The translations under genes and the position numbers were made by a program. The notes under the pieces were generated by a model, which searched no databases, was not told the DNA's origin, and saw only the letters and a program-made list of their open reading frames with translations. From JAHEDH01 sp963753285 (GTDB lineage Bacteria; Actinomycetota; Acidimicrobiia; Spongiisociales; ZC4RG35), in contig CAVWBT010000012.1 of NCBI GenBank assembly GCA_963753285.1, positions 62,001 through 126,000 of the forward strand: a stretch of DNA of 64,000 bases, written 5' to 3'. Positions 55,841 to 64,000 of the stretch are shown here, in pieces; position 1 is the stretch's first letter; every line of letters starts with the position of its first letter.

Positions 55841-57132
55841 GCCGGAGGCGTGAAGTGGCGCTCCAACGAATGCCAGACGGAGGGATAGTCGTCCTGCAGT
55901 GCAGGGATCGACCCGGCGTATGCGGTGGGGATGAGCGGATACCGGGTCTCGAACATGAACGACATCGTGTCCGACAGCCGCTCGGGCTTCAGATCGGCGG
56001 TCGTCGCCTTCATCCAGGCGTCGTGGTCCGGCCCGTGCGGGAAGTACATGTTGTGCAGGCTCATGCCACCGGGAGAGAACCCCTCCTCCTTGGCGTCGTA
56101 GACGCCGTACAGGATGCCCATGAACTCCGACATGATGTTCTTGTGGTAGTAGGGCGGTCGGAACGTGTGCTCCCCCACCAGCCAGCGGTCGGCGAACACG
56201 ACGAAGTCGACGTTGGCGATCCCCGGATCCGCGCTCGGGGAGGTCAGGACGGTGAAGATCGACGGGTCGGGATGGTCGTAGCTGATCGAACCGATCACGT
56301 TGAACAGCCGCAGGTCGTACTTGTACGGGACGTGGTTCCCATGCCACCCGACGACGTCGAGCGGCGAGTGGTCGAGTTCGACGGAGAACAGCCGCCCGTC
56401 GAACTTCACGAACATCTCCCCCGGCCGGTCGTTGTCTTCGTAGGCCGCGACCGGACTCAGGAAGTCCCGGGGGTTGGCGAGGCCGTTCGCTCCGATGGGC
56501 CCCCGCTCGGGCAACTCCAAATAGGTCCCATAGTTCTCGCAGACGTAGCCTCGGGCGGTCTCGTCGACCAGGTCCACCTTGAACACCATCCCACGCGGGA
56601 TCACCACGATCTCACCCGGTTCGACCTCGAGGACACCGCATTCGGTCGCCACGACGAGCCGGCCGTCCTGAGGGACGATGAGCAGCTCACCGTCTGCGTC
56701 GTAGAGGTAGGAGTCGTTCATGGATCGGGTGGCCATGTAGACGTGGGCGGCCATGCCGACCTGGGTATGCGCATCGCCGTTCGTCGCGATGGTGCGCAGA
56801 CCGGTGAGAAACGTGGTGTCCTCGTCCGGGAAGGGTGGCGGGTCCCAGCGGAGTTGTCCGATCGGCGGATCGGACTCACGGTTGGGCGCACTCCGAATCA
56901 GATGACGGTCGACCTCGGTGAAGCGCCAGGCATGTCGAACCGACGGCCTGATGCGATACAGCCAGGTCCTTCGATTGCGGGGATTCGGGACGGTGAACGC
57001 CGTACCCGACAGCTGCTCGGTGTAGAGCCCGAGTGGGGGCTTCTGCGGGTTGTTCTGGCCGACCGGAAGCGCCCCCGGCTCGGCCTCCGAAGCGAACTCG
57101 TTGCCGAAGCCGGACTGGTACTCAACAGGCAT
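55828..57132 (-). CDS. hmgA: Homogentisate 1,2-dioxygenase
   Basis: 434 aa, full length. Opens the aromatic ring of homogentisate to maleylacetoacetate in tyrosine/phenylalanine breakdown. YQSGFGNEFASEAEPGALP at the start, iron ligands in RPPYYHKNIMSEFMGILYG (His, Glu) and HNMYFPHGPDHDAWMKA (His) are clear. Neighbours are not the usual maleylacetoacetate isomerase and fumarylacetoacetase. ATG 57132 is chosen from homology; the 3' end is built from a heptanucleotide array. Confidence 0.95.
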   Translation of the reverse strand: MPVEYQSGFGNEFASEAEPGALPVGQNNPQKPPLGLYTEQLSGTAFTVPNPRNRRTWLYRIRPSVRHAWRFTEVDRHLIRSAPNRESDPPIGQLRWDPPPFPDEDTTFLTGLRTIATNGDAHTQVGMAAHVYMATRSMNDSYLYDADGELLIVPQDGRLVVATECGVLEVEPGEIVVIPRGMVFKVDLVDETARGYVCENYGTYLELPERGPIGANGLANPRDFLSPVAAYEDNDRPGEMFVKFDGRLFSVELDHSPLDVVGWHGNHVPYKYDLRLFNVIGSISYDHPDPSIFTVLTSPSADPGIANVDFVVFADRWLVGEHTFRPPYYHKNIMSEFMGILYGVYDAKEEGFSPGGMSLHNMYFPHGPDHDAWMKATTADLKPERLSDTMSFMFETRYPLIPTAYAGSIPALQDDYPSVWHSLERHFTPPADDR

Positions 57133-57188
57133 GGGTCGTCTCCATGCCCGGACCATACCCGGACGCGGAATCGCGGTGGCGGCGGCTG

Positions 57189-57581
57189 TCAGCCGGCCGC
57201 CAGCTTCTCCATCGCGGCCCGGATCAGTGACTCCGCTTCCGCCGCTATCGGGGCGATGGCGTCCTCACCGGTCACCTGTGACATCAACGCTGGGTCCATC
57301 GCCTCGACCAGCACGCCGTCATCCGACTGCCGCACGACCACGTTGCAGGGAAGGAGTGCGCCGATCCGACGCTGGACGTCGAGCGCCCGGCCGGCGAGGT
57401 TCGGATTGCAGGCCCCGATGATCACGTACGGCTCGATCTCCTTGCCGATCTTGGCGTGCAGCGTCGCCTTGACGTCGATCTCGGTCAACGTGCCGAAGCC
57501 CTGCTCGGCGAGCGCAGCCTTCACCGCCGGCAGCGCCTCGTCGAACTCCATCTCCAATGTGACGGCTGGTTCCAGAATCAT
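57189..57581 (-). CDS. DUF302 family protein
   Basis: 130 aa. EFDEALPAVKAALAEQGFGTLTEIDVKATL and YVIIGACNPNLAGRALDVQRRIGALLPCNVVVRQ are the standard DUF302 pattern of small cytoplasmic proteins of unknown role, sometimes linked to thiol or metal stress. It is downstream of the PRC-barrel gene on the same strand. Confidence 0.88.
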   Translation of the reverse strand: MILEPAVTLEMEFDEALPAVKAALAEQGFGTLTEIDVKATLHAKIGKEIEPYVIIGACNPNLAGRALDVQRRIGALLPCNVVVRQSDDGVLVEAMDPALMSQVTGEDAIAPIAAEAESLIRAAMEKLAAG

Positions 57582-57630
57582 GAGACTCCCTCGTTCGTTC
57601 AGAGACTTCTCCGCGAACGCTACACCACGC

Positions 57631-57943
57631 TCACCCGGTGGCGGGATAGTGATCCGCCAAGCGGTCCTCGAGCTCGGGTGTCACGATGTGCTCCTTCGGT
57701 GCCTTCGGCGCACGTCCGGACGACTTCGGCCGCATAGGGCAAGACGATCCGGCCATCGCCGGTACGTCCGAATCGGGCGAGCGGGACGTATCGACTGGAT
57801 CTGAACAACCCCGGATCGACCACGGCGAGCTTCGGATTCGACTCGGCGTCTTCGAAGATCACGTCGACGACCTTTCCGATCGGCTCGTGTCGCAGATCCA
57901 CCACGATGCGGCCGACGAGACCGCGGTCTGAACTGTTGGTCAC
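57631..57943 (-). CDS. PRC-barrel domain protein (one frameshift)
   Basis: Start GTG 57943 follows AAAGGGGGAA. SSDRGLVGRIVVDLRHEPIG and SRYVPLARFGRTGDGRIVLP form a PRC-barrel, a small adaptor domain of RNA and stress proteins. After AAEVVRT the coded frame turns into an unrelated Arg-rich tail. A +1 change near 57709-57715 restores APKAPKEHIVTPELEDRLAD and HYPATG with a stop at 57631. Joined length is about 103 aa. Confidence 0.7.
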
Positions 57944-58012
57944 AGTTCCCCCTTTCGTCCCCCGACCCGCCGCCGTCACCAACCATACGCGCGCGGTCAC
58001 GCTGGCTGCTGG

Positions 58013-59263
58013 TCAGATCAGCCACAACTCGGTCTGGCGACCGTCGAGGAATCGGCACTCAGTACCGTCGAAGAAGGCGTCTTCTTCGAGCATGAACTGG
58101 ACCACCTGCCCGTTCCACTCGGGCACCGGCACTCGGGCCTGGAGTTCGATCGAGTAGGCCGTGTCCGGCCACACCGGGTAGTCGCCTTGACCCGGCACCC
58201 CGTGCTGCCGATCCCAGAGACCGATCGTCGGACCGGCGGCGTGCCCGTGCACGCCGATCGGATGCGTGTAGATGAGCGCATCGATACCTTCGCGTTCGGC
58301 CGCCTGGTGCGTTGCAGTGAGGATCTCGTTGCCGCTACGACCGATCCGATACTCGGACATCAACAGATCCTGCAGCCGGTTGGCGGTTCGCATCCCTCCC
58401 ATCAGGCCCTCGGGCGCCGACTGCTCACCCGGTCTCAGGACGTAGGCGTGCTGCTGCTGGTCGGTGCAGTAGCCGTGATAGGTGATTCCGAAGTCGATGT
58501 GGACGAGGTCACCGGCCTCGATGATCGTCTCACCCGGCTTGGCGGCGAACGAGTCTCGAGCCGCTCCCCCGCCGCGCTGGACGCTGACCGTCGGGTGGAA
58601 CCAGGCTCCGTGACCCGCATCGTGCACGGTCTGGCGCAGCCACCATTCCACGTCGCTCGTGCTCGTTTCACCGGCGGTGACCACCTCGGGCGACAGGGCC
58701 CTGCGAAGGAATCCATGTGCGATCCGGCACGCCTCGACCATGATCTCGACCTCGGTGTCGATCCGAGTCTCGAGCCAACCGATGGCGAGCTCATCGGCCG
58801 GGGCGACCCGATCGCGGAGATGCGTTGGGAGGGCTGCAGAGAGCGCAGACGCCTCTGAAGCCGAGAACCCGTCGGCGAGCGGGAACACGGTTGAGGAGTG
58901 GGTGCCGATCCGCGTCGGGTCGGCATCGGTGAGGATCTCAGCGAGACGCGCCCACTGGTCGGGCTGGACATCGGGGTCCCATGCCGACTCGAACGCCTCG
59001 CCGACGGCATATCGCCCTACCGCCATCCGATCGATTCGGTCTCCGCGGTCGAGAAACACGACGATGGTCCGTCGGCGCGACGTGGCCAGCCAGGTGGCGG
59101 GCAGCATCGTCTGAAGGACCGGGTCCTCGTTGTATTCGCGGGCTGCGATCACCCAGGCATCGAATCCGGCCCTGCGCATGAGCGCCGGCACCAGCTCATC
59201 GAGGCGACGTATCAGGATCCGGTCGTACCGGACCGCTGCGGCTCTCAACTCCATCCACCCCAT
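58013..59263 (-). CDS. M24 family metallopeptidase (Xaa-Pro aminopeptidase-like)
   Basis: 416 aa pita-bread-fold protein. VHIDFGITYHGYCTDQQQHAYV gives the two metal-binding Asp residues, HPIGVHGHAAGPTIG the His, and YSIELQARVPVPEW / VVQFMLEEDAFF the acidic ligands. The N-terminal creatinase-like domain includes AAREYNEDPVLQTMLPA. Probably a cytoplasmic peptidase or creatinase-like hydrolase. Start at ATG 59263, with ATG 59254 as alternative. Confidence 0.88.
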   Translation of the reverse strand: MGWMELRAAAVRYDRILIRRLDELVPALMRRAGFDAWVIAAREYNEDPVLQTMLPATWLATSRRRTIVVFLDRGDRIDRMAVGRYAVGEAFESAWDPDVQPDQWARLAEILTDADPTRIGTHSSTVFPLADGFSASEASALSAALPTHLRDRVAPADELAIGWLETRIDTEVEIMVEACRIAHGFLRRALSPEVVTAGETSTSDVEWWLRQTVHDAGHGAWFHPTVSVQRGGGAARDSFAAKPGETIIEAGDLVHIDFGITYHGYCTDQQQHAYVLRPGEQSAPEGLMGGMRTANRLQDLLMSEYRIGRSGNEILTATHQAAEREGIDALIYTHPIGVHGHAAGPTIGLWDRQHGVPGQGDYPVWPDTAYSIELQARVPVPEWNGQVVQFMLEEDAFFDGTECRFLDGRQTELWLI

Positions 59264-59387
59264 TCTTGCCGGGCGCAGCCCCCGCTCGACAAATGCCGCT
59301 CAACGCGGAGCCGAGGACCGAGAACTCCAGCCAGCAGATCGAATCGACCTGAGTAGCCTCACCGCGAGCCGAAGTCCCTGAGGAGCC

Positions 59388-60374
59388 GTGACAGCCAACA
59401 TCATCGAAGCGAGCGGGTTGGTGAAGCGATACGGAACCATCACCGCACTGGACGGTCTGGACCTCGAGGTACCGGAGGGATCGATCTTCGGGCTGCTCGG
59501 ACCGAACGGCGCAGGCAAGACGACTGCAGTGTCGATCCTCACCACTCTCCTCGTTGCAGACTCCGGCCGTGCGACCGTCGCGGGAGCAGACGTCAGCACC
59601 AGCCCCGACGAGGTGCGACGGAACATCGGTCTCTCCGGCCAGTACGCCGCGGTGGACGAGCAACTCACGGGTTTCGAGAACCTGGACATGGTTGGCCGGC
59701 TCTATCGGCTCGGGAAGCAACGCTCCAGGGATCGCGCCCGCGAGCTGCTCGAACGTTTCGACCTGGTCGACGCCGCCGACCGGCCCGTCAAGACCTATTC
59801 GGGCGGCATGCGCAGGCGGCTCGACCTCGCAGGTGCCCTCGTCGCCGAGCCTCCGGTGCTGTTCCTGGACGAGCCCACGACCGGGCTCGACCCCAGAAGC
59901 AGGACCGAGCTGTGGGGCGTGATCAGGGATCTCGTCGGTCGAGGCGCCACGCTGCTGCTCACCACCCAGTACATGGAGGAGGCCGAGCAATTGGCCGACG
60001 ACATCATGGTCATCGACCACGGGCGCGAGATCGCCCACGGCACCGCCGACGAACTGAAACTCCTGGTCGGTGGCGAGCGCATCGATGTGACTCTCGACCA
60101 TGGCGAGCAACTAGCCGATGCACGCCGGGTGCTCGAGCGTTTCGCGATCGGTGACGTGTTCGTGGACGAGCGCGGGCGAGAGCTCGTCGTACCGATCAGC
60201 GGTGGGGCGCGCACCTTGACCGAAGCTCTCCGTGCGCTCGACGCCGAGGGCGTCACCGTTGGCGACGTCGGCCTGCGGCGGCCAACGCTGGACGACGTGT
60301 TCCTGTCGCTCACCGGCCACATCTCCACGATCGAGGAGCCTTCCGCCGGCACCGTGGATGGGGGCGCGACATGA
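59388..60374 (+). CDS. DrrA-type ABC transporter ATP-binding protein (second)
   Basis: 328 aa. Walker A GPNGAGKTT, IGLSGQYAAVDEQLTGFENL, signature YSGGMRRRLDLAG, Walker B VLFLDEPTTGLDPRSR, and the subfamily tail GLRRPTLDDVFLSLTGH. Start GTG 59388 after TGAGGAG. Close relative of the ATPase at 20570-21550 but with its own permease. Overlaps the permease gene by 4 nt. Confidence 0.92.
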   Translation: MTANIIEASGLVKRYGTITALDGLDLEVPEGSIFGLLGPNGAGKTTAVSILTTLLVADSGRATVAGADVSTSPDEVRRNIGLSGQYAAVDEQLTGFENLDMVGRLYRLGKQRSRDRARELLERFDLVDAADRPVKTYSGGMRRRLDLAGALVAEPPVLFLDEPTTGLDPRSRTELWGVIRDLVGRGATLLLTTQYMEEAEQLADDIMVIDHGREIAHGTADELKLLVGGERIDVTLDHGEQLADARRVLERFAIGDVFVDERGRELVVPISGGARTLTEALRALDAEGVTVGDVGLRRPTLDDVFLSLTGHISTIEEPSAGTVDGGAT

Positions 60375-61177
60375 ACCGGCTTCGTTACGTATTCGAGGAC
60401 GGCGTGGTGATCGCCAAGCGCAATGTGATCAAGATCAAGCGCGTCCCCGAGGTCCTGATGTTCGTCCTCGTCTCGCCGATCATGTTCGTACTGCTCTTCG
60501 CATACATCTTCGGGAGCGCGATCGACATCCCGGGAGGCTCGTACCGCGAGTTCCTGATCGGCGGGATCTTCGCACAAACGGTGATCTTCGGAGCCACCTT
60601 CACGGGTGCCGGCCTGGCAGAGGACATGCAGAAGGGGATCATCAACCGGTTCAGATCGCTGCCGATGTCTCCGTCGGCGGTTGTGGTCGGAAGAACGGCA
60701 AGCGACGTCGTCTACAACACGCTGACGTTGATCATCATGGCCCTGACCGGGCTGCTCGTCGGATGGCGGATCGACAATGGCTTCGGCAACGCTGTGCTTG
60801 CGTTCGCCCTCCTCCTGTTGTTCGCCTACGCCTTCTCGTGGATCATGGCCTTCGTCGGGCTGTTGGTGCCGAGCGTCGAGGTCATCAACAACGCCTCGTT
60901 CATCGTGATCTTCCCGTTGACCTTCATCGCCAACACCTTCGTCCCGGTCGACGGCTTCCCGCCGGTACTGCGGGCCTTCGCCGAGTGGAACCCGGTGTCG
61001 ACGTTGACACAGGCCGTGCGCGAGTTGTTCGGGAACATCCCTCCGGAAACGCCCGAACCGACAGTGTGGCCCCTTGCGAACCCGGTGCTCTACTCCCTGA
61101 TCTGGGTGGGGATCATCCTGGTGGTGTTCATCCCTCTGTCGATTCATCAGTACCAGCGAGCGACCGCCCGCAGCTGA
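60371..61177 (+). CDS. ABC-2 type transporter permease (second)
   Basis: 268 aa, six helices. KRNVIKIKRVPEVLMFVLVSP, FRSLPMSPSAVVVGRTASDVVYN and LTFIANTFVPVDGFPPVLRAFA are ABC-2/DrrB signatures. Forms an exporter with the ATPase just upstream; cargo unknown. The 134-bp gap that follows shows no clear feature. Confidence 0.9.
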   Translation: MNRLRYVFEDGVVIAKRNVIKIKRVPEVLMFVLVSPIMFVLLFAYIFGSAIDIPGGSYREFLIGGIFAQTVIFGATFTGAGLAEDMQKGIINRFRSLPMSPSAVVVGRTASDVVYNTLTLIIMALTGLLVGWRIDNGFGNAVLAFALLLLFAYAFSWIMAFVGLLVPSVEVINNASFIVIFPLTFIANTFVPVDGFPPVLRAFAEWNPVSTLTQAVRELFGNIPPETPEPTVWPLANPVLYSLIWVGIILVVFIPLSIHQYQRATARS

Positions 61178-61311
61178 TCGGGAACCGATCAGGTCGGCAA
61201 CCGGCGGAGCCGTACGACGGAAACCAGGACCGGAATCGCCGGCTACGAGTCGGTGGAAGCGTTCTGAGGGCCGGCAGGCGATCTCCAACCGAGCGCGCCT
61301 GGAGTGACCTG

Positions 61312-62793
61312 TCAGATGCGCCCGTCGCGAATGCCTCGTTTCACGGTTTCAGCACGATCCCGCACCGCGTCGAGATCGGACAGCCGGTCGAGATTGGCGA
61401 GTGGCCGGCTAATCCGATGGTTCTGAGAGAGCTGATCCCGGTGGCGGGCGAGGAAGTCCCAGTAGAGCGTCGTGAACGGGCAGGCGTCTTCTCCCACCCG
61501 GTTCCTCGGGTTGTAGCGGCAGTCCGAGCAGTAGTCGCTCATCCGGTTGATGTACGCCCCGCCGGAGACGTACGGCTTCGTCGCCATCCGGCCCCCATCG
61601 GCCCACAGCGCCATCCCCATGACGTTGGGGACCATCACCCACTCGGCACCGTCGACGTACTGGTCGAGCATCCAATCCATGAGCCGACGCGGATGGATGC
61701 CGTAGAGGTTGGCGAAGTTCGACAAGACCATCAGGCGCGGGATGTGATGGACCCACGCACGCTGCTTCAACCCATCGAGGGTGTCAGCAACGCAAGCCAT
61801 CTCTGTCTCCGCCTCACCGGTGAAGGCAGGCGGGACATGGCGGCGGTGGTTCAAGACGTTCGATTCGATGTGGTCCGGCCACAGCCAGTACAACCCCCAC
61901 ACGTACTCTCGCCATCCGATCACCTGCCGGATAAAGCCCTCGGCGGAGTTGATCGGCACGTCTCCGGCTCGATAGGCCTCTTCCACGCGTTCACACACCT
62001 CGTCCGGCATCAAGAGACCCAGGTTCAGGTACGGACTGAGCACGGAGTGGGCGAGGCTCCACGACCCCGAGGTCATGGCGTCCTCGTAGCGACCGAATCT
62101 GGCGAGCTCGTGTTCGACGAAGTGATCCAGCCGGGCGAGCGCAGCCCGCCGGCTGGTTGCCCAGATACCCACCGGAGGATCGCCATGGGTCTTCGGTAGA
62201 GCATCGATCACCTCCCGGTCGAGGTCGTCGAGTTCCGAGATGGGTGGAGTCGTGAAGATCGACGGGTCGTCGGGTGGCGGCTGACGGTTCTCCTCGTCGA
62301 AGTTCCAGCGACCTTCGACCGGCTCTCCGTCACCGTCCATGAGGTAGCCGAGGCGATTCCGGGTCCAGCGATAGAAGGACTCCATCCTCATGGACTTCTG
62401 CGAGTCGGCCCACTCGGCGAAATCGGACTGATGGCAGAGGAACTGGTTGGACCGAACCAAGTCGATTCCGAGATCATCGCACAGTCGCCGTGCGGCCCGG
62501 GAGTTGGGTTCGGTGGCGACGATCGCGTCGGGGCCGTGTTCGCTACGGTGGGCTTCGACGCCGGCGCGGAGCGTGACCGCACTGCGGTAGTCGACGTCGT
62601 ATCCCGCCGCCTCGAGCTCGGTAGCGAAGCGACGCATCGCCGCGACGACGAAATGGTTCCGCTGCACGTGACGATTGCGCCGCAACAGAGCAGCGCTCTC
62701 CACCAAGAGCACACTGTTCGATCCCGGCTCGGCGTCGGCGAGCGCGCCGATCCGCCGGTTGAGTTGGTCGCCGAAGACGAGCACTGTTCGCAT
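61312..62793 (-). CDS. Cryptochrome/photolyase family protein, FeS-type (PhrB-like)
   Basis: 493 aa deoxyribodipyrimidine photolyase-related protein. N-terminal antenna domain starts TVLVFGDQLNRRIGALADAE. The FAD domain contains AEGFIRQVIGWREYVWGLYW and MLDQYVDGAEWVMVPNVMGMALWADGGRM. Cys residues at EMACVAD, YCSDC and DACPF fit the four ligands of the [4Fe-4S] cluster seen in bacterial (6-4) photolyases. It probably repairs UV lesions using light. Start ATG 62793. Confidence 0.92.
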   Translation of the reverse strand: MRTVLVFGDQLNRRIGALADAEPGSNSVLLVESAALLRRNRHVQRNHFVVAAMRRFATELEAAGYDVDYRSAVTLRAGVEAHRSEHGPDAIVATEPNSRAARRLCDDLGIDLVRSNQFLCHQSDFAEWADSQKSMRMESFYRWTRNRLGYLMDGDGEPVEGRWNFDEENRQPPPDDPSIFTTPPISELDDLDREVIDALPKTHGDPPVGIWATSRRAALARLDHFVEHELARFGRYEDAMTSGSWSLAHSVLSPYLNLGLLMPDEVCERVEEAYRAGDVPINSAEGFIRQVIGWREYVWGLYWLWPDHIESNVLNHRRHVPPAFTGEAETEMACVADTLDGLKQRAWVHHIPRLMVLSNFANLYGIHPRRLMDWMLDQYVDGAEWVMVPNVMGMALWADGGRMATKPYVSGGAYINRMSDYCSDCRYNPRNRVGEDACPFTTLYWDFLARHRDQLSQNHRISRPLANLDRLSDLDAVRDRAETVKRGIRDGRI

Positions 62794-62824
62794 GGGAGCG
62801 TCCCTTCCCCTCTTCGGCCACTTT

Positions 62825-63415
62825 CTAACCACCTCGACGTTCCGACATTCGACTCGCCCATTCCTGACGTGCGACCCTGTTGTCGCCCTGTCTCGCCTGG
62901 TCTACTCCGTTCCGGGAGTGGCAGCGCACTTCGGGATCGAGGATCCTGTTGTAGGAGTAGACGACGTCATCGGCGGTGAATGCTCTGCCGTTGTGGAAGA
63001 CGACATCGTCACGCAGCGTGAACGTCCACGTGAGATTGTCGTCCGAGATCTCCCAGCTCTCCGCAAGGGCCGGCTCCATGGAGAGGTCGGCGCCCGGCTG
63101 CACGAGCGTGTCGTAGACGTTCTCGAGCACCTGGAAGCTGGCGTACGCCGAGGTCAGGTGCGGGTCGAGACGATCGGGCTCTGCGCCCTGGGCGGCGATG
63201 AGCACCGCTTCGCCCGCTTCTGCGCTGGTCGTCTCGGTTGGGTCGTCCGGAGCGGCGGTCGTGGCCGTGTCGCCGTCTGCCGGCGCGGCGGTCGTGGTGG
63301 TGACTGCGTCGTCCACCTCCACAGAGTCGCCACTGTCGCAAGCCGTTGCGATCAGTGCGAGCACGGCGAGGATCGCCAGCATTCGCCAGAGGCCTTTTCG
63401 TTCGGCTGGTCTCAT
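62825..63415 (-). pseudogene. Truncated peptide-type ABC transporter substrate-binding lipoprotein
   Basis: Begins with a normal lipoprotein signal (MLAILAVLALIATACDSGD), a Thr/Ala linker and the start of an SBP_bac_5 (dipeptide/oligopeptide) domain: EPDRLDPHLTSAYASFQVLE, LAESWEISDDNLTWTFTLRD, ADDVVYSYNRILDPEV. It then breaks into about 32 unrelated Arg-rich residues and stops. About 165 residues of an expected ~530 remain and no permease genes follow. A deletion, or a join in the assembly, near 62915-62935 is likely. The ribosome-binding site AAAGGA is intact. Confidence 0.8.
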
Positions 63416-63438
63416 GGTGTTCCTTTCTCGTTTCGTTT

Positions 63439-64000
63439 CTAGAACGTCGGCGGGGTGACCGCGCCGACGATGAGGGCTGGGTGATCTGTGTGGTTGTGCC
63501 ACCAGTGGGGCTTGGTGGCGTCGATGGTGATGGCGTCTCCCGCCGACAGCACGTCCTGGTCACCGTCCACATCGACGGTGAGCTCCCCACCGAGGAGGAG
63601 CACACACTCCTCCCCTGCGTGGAGGAACGGATCCCCCTCGTTGGAGAACCCCGGCGGGATCGAGGTCTGCAGCATCTCGAGTCGACCCCTGAGGTTTGGC
63701 GTCAGGAGCTCGTACACGAGACCTTCGGACCCGAACTGGATGCGGGTCCGGCGCTCCCTGCGGACGATTCGAGCCGAGCGTCGACGGGCTGCGGCTTGAG
63801 TCGGTCCCGTCTGGAGGCGAGTGATCGGCGAGCTAGAACAAGATCAGACGGGCTGCCGATCCCACGTTCGATCTGACTCAGCAGCCCTGCCGAGATCCCT
63901 GCCTCTTTTGCGAGTTCGTTGACCGTCTTGCTGTCGGATCGCGCTGCCCGGATGGCGGCGCCGAGCAGTGCGGCGGGATCGTCAGGCGGCCGGCGATCGG
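63439..64000 (-). CDS. XRE-type helix-turn-helix / cupin transcriptional regulator (partial, possible frameshift)
   Basis: Runs off the right edge. Right part encodes an HTH: SKTVNELAKEAGISAGLLSQ followed by IERGIGSPS. Left part encodes RRERRTRIQFGSEGLVYELL and a cupin domain (GEECVLLLGGELTVDVDGD, THE-like AITIDATKPHWWHNH). This domain order is that of XRE-cupin regulators of metabolite transport. The two parts are in different frames: the cupin frame has a stop at 63844-63846, and the HTH frame degenerates after that point, so one frameshift near 63790-63850 is likely. It probably controls the transporter whose remnant follows. Confidence 0.65.

Noticed and set aside
60232..62199. Very long open frame antisense or out of frame to the second ABC exporter and photolyase
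   Set aside because: A by-product of high GC and codon bias; the permease and photolyase in other frames have full family motifs.

Overview
This window is high-GC, gene-dense chromosomal DNA from an actinobacterium, most likely of the Acidimicrobiia (inference). The supporting signs are F420-type oxidoreductases (LLM class and PPOX class), a class E sortase, a DUF5317 membrane protein, Thr-rich linkers behind lipoprotein and membrane anchors, frequent GTG/TTG starts and ATGA-overlapped operons. No rRNA, tRNA, CRISPR array, integrase or transposase was seen, so it reads as ordinary core plus light accessory chromosome.

Layout. 1-5 kb: 3' end of an aldose-1-epimerase-like gene, aconitase acnA, an AbiEi-like/DUF559 protein and a Moco oxidoreductase, with three copies of a 47-bp inverted-repeat element placed just after stop codons. 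5-11 kb: TlpA-like redoxin, class E sortase, enoyl-CoA hydratase, DUF5317, then two coupled membrane HD(-GYP) proteins behind a 29-aa peptide gene. 11-16.7 kb: unknown protein, gamma-glutamyltransferase, histidine phosphatase, HhH protein, rlmN and a LysM/M23 peptidase whose start codon lies in a hairpin. 16.7-25.4 kb: flavin reductase, DUF885, phosphotransferase, PPOX, an ABC-2 exporter, a dead ParB-like gene, acyl-CoA dehydrogenase with a 36-aa leader protein, and a glycosyltransferase.

25.4-31.4 kb is a cobalamin unit on the minus strand: a cobalamin riboswitch drives BtuF, BtuC, BtuD, CobO, CobT, a phosphatase (CobC-like) and a Mut7-C protein. A hairpin that covers the btuF ribosome-binding site looks like the expression platform. 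31.5-38.9 kb: a second DUF885 protein, a response regulator / sensor kinase / HtrA protease operon, and a GH65 phosphorylase-like enzyme. 38.8-42 kb is a three-gene minus-strand module in which a secreted lytic transglycosylase lies between two paralogous single-pass membrane proteins of a family I do not recognise. This is the best candidate for an undescribed envelope system here.

42-58 kb: spermidine synthase-like membrane protein, ECF sigma with a membrane-anchored Kelch-like partner, LLM oxidoreductase, acyl-CoA synthetase, ArsC, nitroreductase, PQQ-repeat lipoprotein, an Lpd-like flavoprotein, a CHASE-type sensor kinase, thiolase, homogentisate dioxygenase, DUF302 and PRC-barrel proteins. 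Many genes here are split by single-base, mostly +1, indels while their residues stay conserved on both sides. That pattern points to sequence errors at least as much as to real decay. 58-64 kb: M24 peptidase, second ABC-2 exporter, FeS photolyase-like protein, a truncated peptide-binding lipoprotein and an XRE/cupin regulator running off the right edge.
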